This document shows positions 61,208 to 64,000 of a stretch of DNA of 64,000 nt, in pieces. The DNA comes from Luteimonas sp. JM171 (GTDB lineage: Bacteria > Pseudomonadota > Gammaproteobacteria > Xanthomonadales > Xanthomonadaceae). How positions within the stretch are numbered: position 1 is the first letter of the stretch; every line of letters starts with the position of its first letter. The notes below the pieces were generated by a model. The model did no database searches. It was given only the letters and a program-made list of their open reading frames with translations, and was not told the DNA's origin. The DNA lies in contig NZ_CP017074.1 of assembly GCF_001717465.1 (NCBI RefSeq), positions 615,162 through 679,161 on the forward strand. Reading direction: 5' to 3'. Position numbers and translations under genes: made by a program.

Positions 61208-63187
61208 TCAGCGTTGTGGCTTCTTTCCGTTCCGTAGCCTGTCCAGCCGGGCTCTAAGCTCCTTTGCCGCCTTTGTAACCTCTCCCGTCGCCTTCTCCAT
61301 ACCATCCGCCACCCTGACAGTTGTTGATGGGCGACGCCCAAAGACTTCTGACATCGCAGCAAGTTCAACCTGATACACGGAAGGGTGGAGCGTGCTGGTA
61401 CTCAGCCAGCTCATGAGGCGGGATGCGGAAACCTCAACAGAAACGACCGCGTCACGCCGAATTTGCTCAAGTCGGCATCGGATCTCGTCCAGAAAGCCGA
61501 GTTCATCGTCGATTCGCCATTGCAGATAGCTAGCTATTACGGCACGAGATTCGGCCGGCTGGCGGCTCCGTATCAGGGAAGCCTTTTTGAAGATCGCTTC
61601 ATCGACCCGTTCAGCCAGCCGGGAGAGCGCAGCCTCGGCTTCAACCGCCCAGTTGCGGTACGTTTCATTCTGAATCCATCCGTCAAGCTTTCCCTTAAAG
61701 CGGGCGGACTGCCGCTGACTCAGAACTGGCATCACCGCGCCTAGCACCAAAGCACCGGCAGGCCCAAAAACCAGCAACCCGACGCCGACTCCTACATAGT
61801 TGCCGGCAACCGCTAACCCAGCGCGAGTTCCGCCGTCGAGTAGCACCTCCTGGAAAGCTTGCGTCCCAGTAATTTCATCGCGATTCACACGTTTGACATT
61901 GCGGATGCCACTCAGGACCAGCGTGAACAGGGGCACACTCGGATGCAACATGTTGTCGCCGGCCTCGAACGAAGAGCGAGTGATGTGCTCAACGACTTCG
62001 TTGCTGTACCCCTCCACGAAATGGATCTGGTCAGCCCATTCCGGAAGATCGCCGCCGGAACGCGCGGCGAGCTCGTCGGCAAGCTCGGCGTTGGCAATCA
62101 CCGGATAGTCGTAACCATGATCGAAGTGCCGCCGCAGGCCAGAGAGACTACCCACATCCTTGACTTGGAACCTTACGCCATCCACGGAGATGTCCCAGCC
62201 TGCCTCGTTGGCCGCATCCGGAAATTCCACCGCGTGCCCTTGTTCTATGAGTTGCGCAGCAACCACGCGCTCTGCCACGTAACCTTTGAGATTGCTTATG
62301 GCGCCCAAATGAGCAGCAGCATCCATGGATTCGATACGGTGCGCGAACGCTGCGAAAGTCACCGGATCATCCAGTTCGTCAACTCGGGCAAAATCCGCCG
62401 CCTGGAGCACCAAGGGGTCAAGACTGAACGCGTTGTAGGCAACGTCGCCCAGCGTCAAGCCAGCCAATATGACGGTGGCGCGTTGCTCGTTCACCAGATC
62501 CCGCAGCCGATCATGTCCGCCTCCCGCACCCGCGGGGCGCTCCATGACATCGGTAACTGCTGTATCGATCGACGTTGCCGTCCGTCGAACTGATTCAATT
62601 CTCTGCCAGTCCGCCTGATAGGCGGCAAGCGCGGCCGGCGCCAAGCCTCGCGACTGCACCAACCCTTGAATGCTCGGCATTGCGGCAAGCATCGCGCGAA
62701 TCCCCCCGGCGCCTGCCTCCAGCCCGTTCAGCGCGAGCAGGGAGAGTACCCGAACGGCCACAGCACCACGAACCTTCTGATTTGCTGAGCGGGTGGCCCA
62801 CCACATCATCCCGCCGGTCGCGGCGATAACTGTGATCGGATTGGATAGCACCGCCACCATCGACACCAACGCCGGTCCGCTGACCAACGGAATGAAGGCC
62901 GACGCTTGGGCAGCCAGGATATAGGCGGAGAACCCCGCCAGACTGACGCTCACGCTGATCCCACTCAATCCCACGCCGGTGATCAAGATGTTACGCAGCG
63001 CGGCGTCATTCAGCCCATCCACCCCCGCCGCCTGCATGAGTCGCTCCTGATCTTCGGGCGGCAACTGATCAAGGCGAGCGCGCGCTTCGGAGAGAAGGCG
63101 CTCCCGGGCCTGCACTGTCTGGGCATCATCGGCGCTGAAGAACGATGCCATCAGCTCTTTCATCGTCTTGCGCGCGAGAGCGTCCAT
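61208..63187 (-). CDS. Membrane protein with PD-(D/E)XK-like motif (unknown)
   Basis: 659-aa protein. Residues about 70–140 contain two or three hydrophobic spans (GVGLSGISVSVSLAGFSAYI, ASAFIPLVSGPALVSMVAVL) and another pair lies at about 460–500 (VAGNYVGVGVGLLVFGPAGA). Between them, about 320–390, GYVAERVVAAQLIEQGHAV, then GWDISVDGVRFQVKDVG give the E…D…QxK pattern of some PD-(D/E)XK nucleases. The N-terminus (ALARKTMKELMASFFSADDA) and C-terminus are helical. The start at 63187 has AGGTG 9 bases upstream; an ATG at 63235 overlaps the transposase end. No family recognised. Confidence 0.65.
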   Translation of the reverse strand: MDALARKTMKELMASFFSADDAQTVQARERLLSEARARLDQLPPEDQERLMQAAGVDGLNDAALRNILITGVGLSGISVSVSLAGFSAYILAAQASAFIPLVSGPALVSMVAVLSNPITVIAATGGMMWWATRSANQKVRGAVAVRVLSLLALNGLEAGAGGIRAMLAAMPSIQGLVQSRGLAPAALAAYQADWQRIESVRRTATSIDTAVTDVMERPAGAGGGHDRLRDLVNEQRATVILAGLTLGDVAYNAFSLDPLVLQAADFARVDELDDPVTFAAFAHRIESMDAAAHLGAISNLKGYVAERVVAAQLIEQGHAVEFPDAANEAGWDISVDGVRFQVKDVGSLSGLRRHFDHGYDYPVIANAELADELAARSGGDLPEWADQIHFVEGYSNEVVEHITRSSFEAGDNMLHPSVPLFTLVLSGIRNVKRVNRDEITGTQAFQEVLLDGGTRAGLAVAGNYVGVGVGLLVFGPAGALVLGAVMPVLSQRQSARFKGKLDGWIQNETYRNWAVEAEAALSRLAERVDEAIFKKASLIRSRQPAESRAVIASYLQWRIDDELGFLDEIRCRLEQIRRDAVVSVEVSASRLMSWLSTSTLHPSVYQVELAAMSEVFGRRPSTTVRVADGMEKATGEVTKAAKELRARLDRLRNGKKPQR

Positions 63188-63231
63188 GGTGGTGGGCACC
63201 TCTTTTGGATCCTGAAGCCCCAACTTTTGGT

Positions 63232-64000
63232 TCATCTCCCAAGTCCGGGGAACGCCGCCCGTATCTTGAGGAAGAAGTAGGCGTCATCGCGGTAGCCGTA
63301 GGCCATGCGCTTGATGACCTTGATGCGATTGTTGATGCCTTCGACCAGGCCGGTGTGCATGGGCCAGCGCACCCGACTGAGGATGCCGCGCCAGTACGGG
63401 CGCAGGCATCTGGCGAAGTGGACCAGCGCCGGGATGCCGCTTTCTTTGGCATGGCGTAGCCACTGGTTCCAGGCACGCCGCCAAGCCCAGGCCGTGGGTG
63501 CGTTCCACAGCGCCTTGAGCTGCTCCTTCATCACATAGGCCACCATCAGCGTCTGGTTGGCCTCCAGCACCTCGGCCAGCCGCACCTGCTCGCTGTCCTT
63601 GAGGTTGGCCGGGTTGCGCAGCAGCAGCCAGTGCGCGCGCTTGACCACCCGGCGCGTCGGCTTGTCGTGGCGCAACTGGTTGGCGGCATCCACCCGTACC
63701 CGGCTGACCACCTCGCGGCCGTACTTGGCGATCACGTGGAACAGGTCGTAGACCACGCGCGCGTTCGGGCAGTGCCGGCGCACTTCCAGGTCGTAGGCCG
63801 TGTTCATGTCCATTGCCACGGCTTCGATCTGCGCACAGCGCTCTGGCCCGAGCAAATCGAAGAACGGTCGTACCTCGGCGCGGCTGCGGCCGCGCCCCAC
63901 CCACAGCACCCGCTTGCGCTGCACATCGACCACGACCGTGGCGTAGCGATGCCCCTTCTGGATCGCAAACTCGTCCATCGCCAACCGGCGTACGCCGTCC
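63232..64000 (-). CDS. ISL3-family transposase (partial, runs off the window)
   Basis: The C-terminal roughly 256 aa of an ISL3 transposase. Visible: DEFAIQKGHRYATVVVD, the catalytic Asp in IEAVAMDMNTAYDLEV, DLFHVIAKYGREVVSRVR, and the tail MHTGLVEGINNRIKVIKRMAYGYRD with the catalytic Glu. The frame is open to the window edge (reads DGVRRLAMDEFA), so the 5' part lies outside. It ends within 45 bases of the membrane-protein gene. Confidence 0.93.
   Translation of the reverse strand, partial: DGVRRLAMDEFAIQKGHRYATVVVDVQRKRVLWVGRGRSRAEVRPFFDLLGPERCAQIEAVAMDMNTAYDLEVRRHCPNARVVYDLFHVIAKYGREVVSRVRVDAANQLRHDKPTRRVVKRAHWLLLRNPANLKDSEQVRLAEVLEANQTLMVAYVMKEQLKALWNAPTAWAWRRAWNQWLRHAKESGIPALVHFARCLRPYWRGILSRVRWPMHTGLVEGINNRIKVIKRMAYGYRDDAYFFLKIRAAFPGLGR

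Overview
The window is one stretch of a high-GC gammaproteobacterial chromosome, most likely Xanthomonadaceae/Lysobacteraceae (Lysobacter, Luteimonas or a relative). The left 14.7 kb supports this: the order fis–purH–purD, GC-rich codon use, and housekeeping genes (nudC, erpA, bfr, bfd, rppH, an elongator tRNA-Met) that resemble that family. No single gene names the genus.

1–14.7 kb is ordinary core genome: purine biosynthesis (purH, purD), an MFS–acyltransferase fusion, NADH pyrophosphatase, the Fe-S carrier ErpA, a degenerate GGDEF/EAL response regulator translationally coupled to a hybrid histidine kinase, and the iron genes bfr and bfd, the latter with a Fur-box-like sequence.

14.7–30.3 kb begins just after tRNA-Met and its terminator and is accessory. 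It holds a type I restriction system in pieces (hsdR apart from hsdM–hsdS), a McrBC system between them, a HI1419/HI1420-type toxin–antitoxin pair, a small lipoprotein operon with one frameshifted gene, and an integrase module (Xre repressor, divergent operator region, AlpA-like protein, tyrosine integrase, BPSL0761-family protein, HD-domain protein).

30.3–46.8 kb is a lower-GC defence-like island. It has small lipoproteins, an AAA+ ATPase, a PIN-domain protein, an LA2681-type HEPN protein, a Gabija-like GajA/GajB pair, a 57-aa Gly/Ser-rich small protein, a 391-aa orphan, a DUF3800 protein, and a GHKL (Hsp90/MORC-like) ATPase fused to a probable PD-(D/E)XK nuclease. Short palindromic repeats sit in the gaps between these genes.

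46.8–64 kb is a mobile-element and polymorphic-toxin region. An IS21-family element with a 6-bp target duplication sits in a LysR-type gene, and an IS3-family element cuts off the 5' end of the same gene. Next come a displaced Rhs tip, an Rhs locus split into two coupled genes (a 2036-aa YD/fibronectin-like protein and a 298-aa Rhs-core/toxin protein) with a likely immunity gene, then an IS30-family element nested in an IS5-family element that is itself inserted in an older transposase remnant. A membrane protein with nuclease-like motifs and a partial ISL3-family transposase close the window.

The most likely new biology is the 32.8–46.6 kb island (ATPase/PIN/HEPN genes; GHKL–nuclease fusion; the unknown genes beside Gabija), the split Rhs locus, and the membrane-anchored nuclease-like protein at 61.2–63.2 kb. 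All functions are read from motifs and context; no database search was run.
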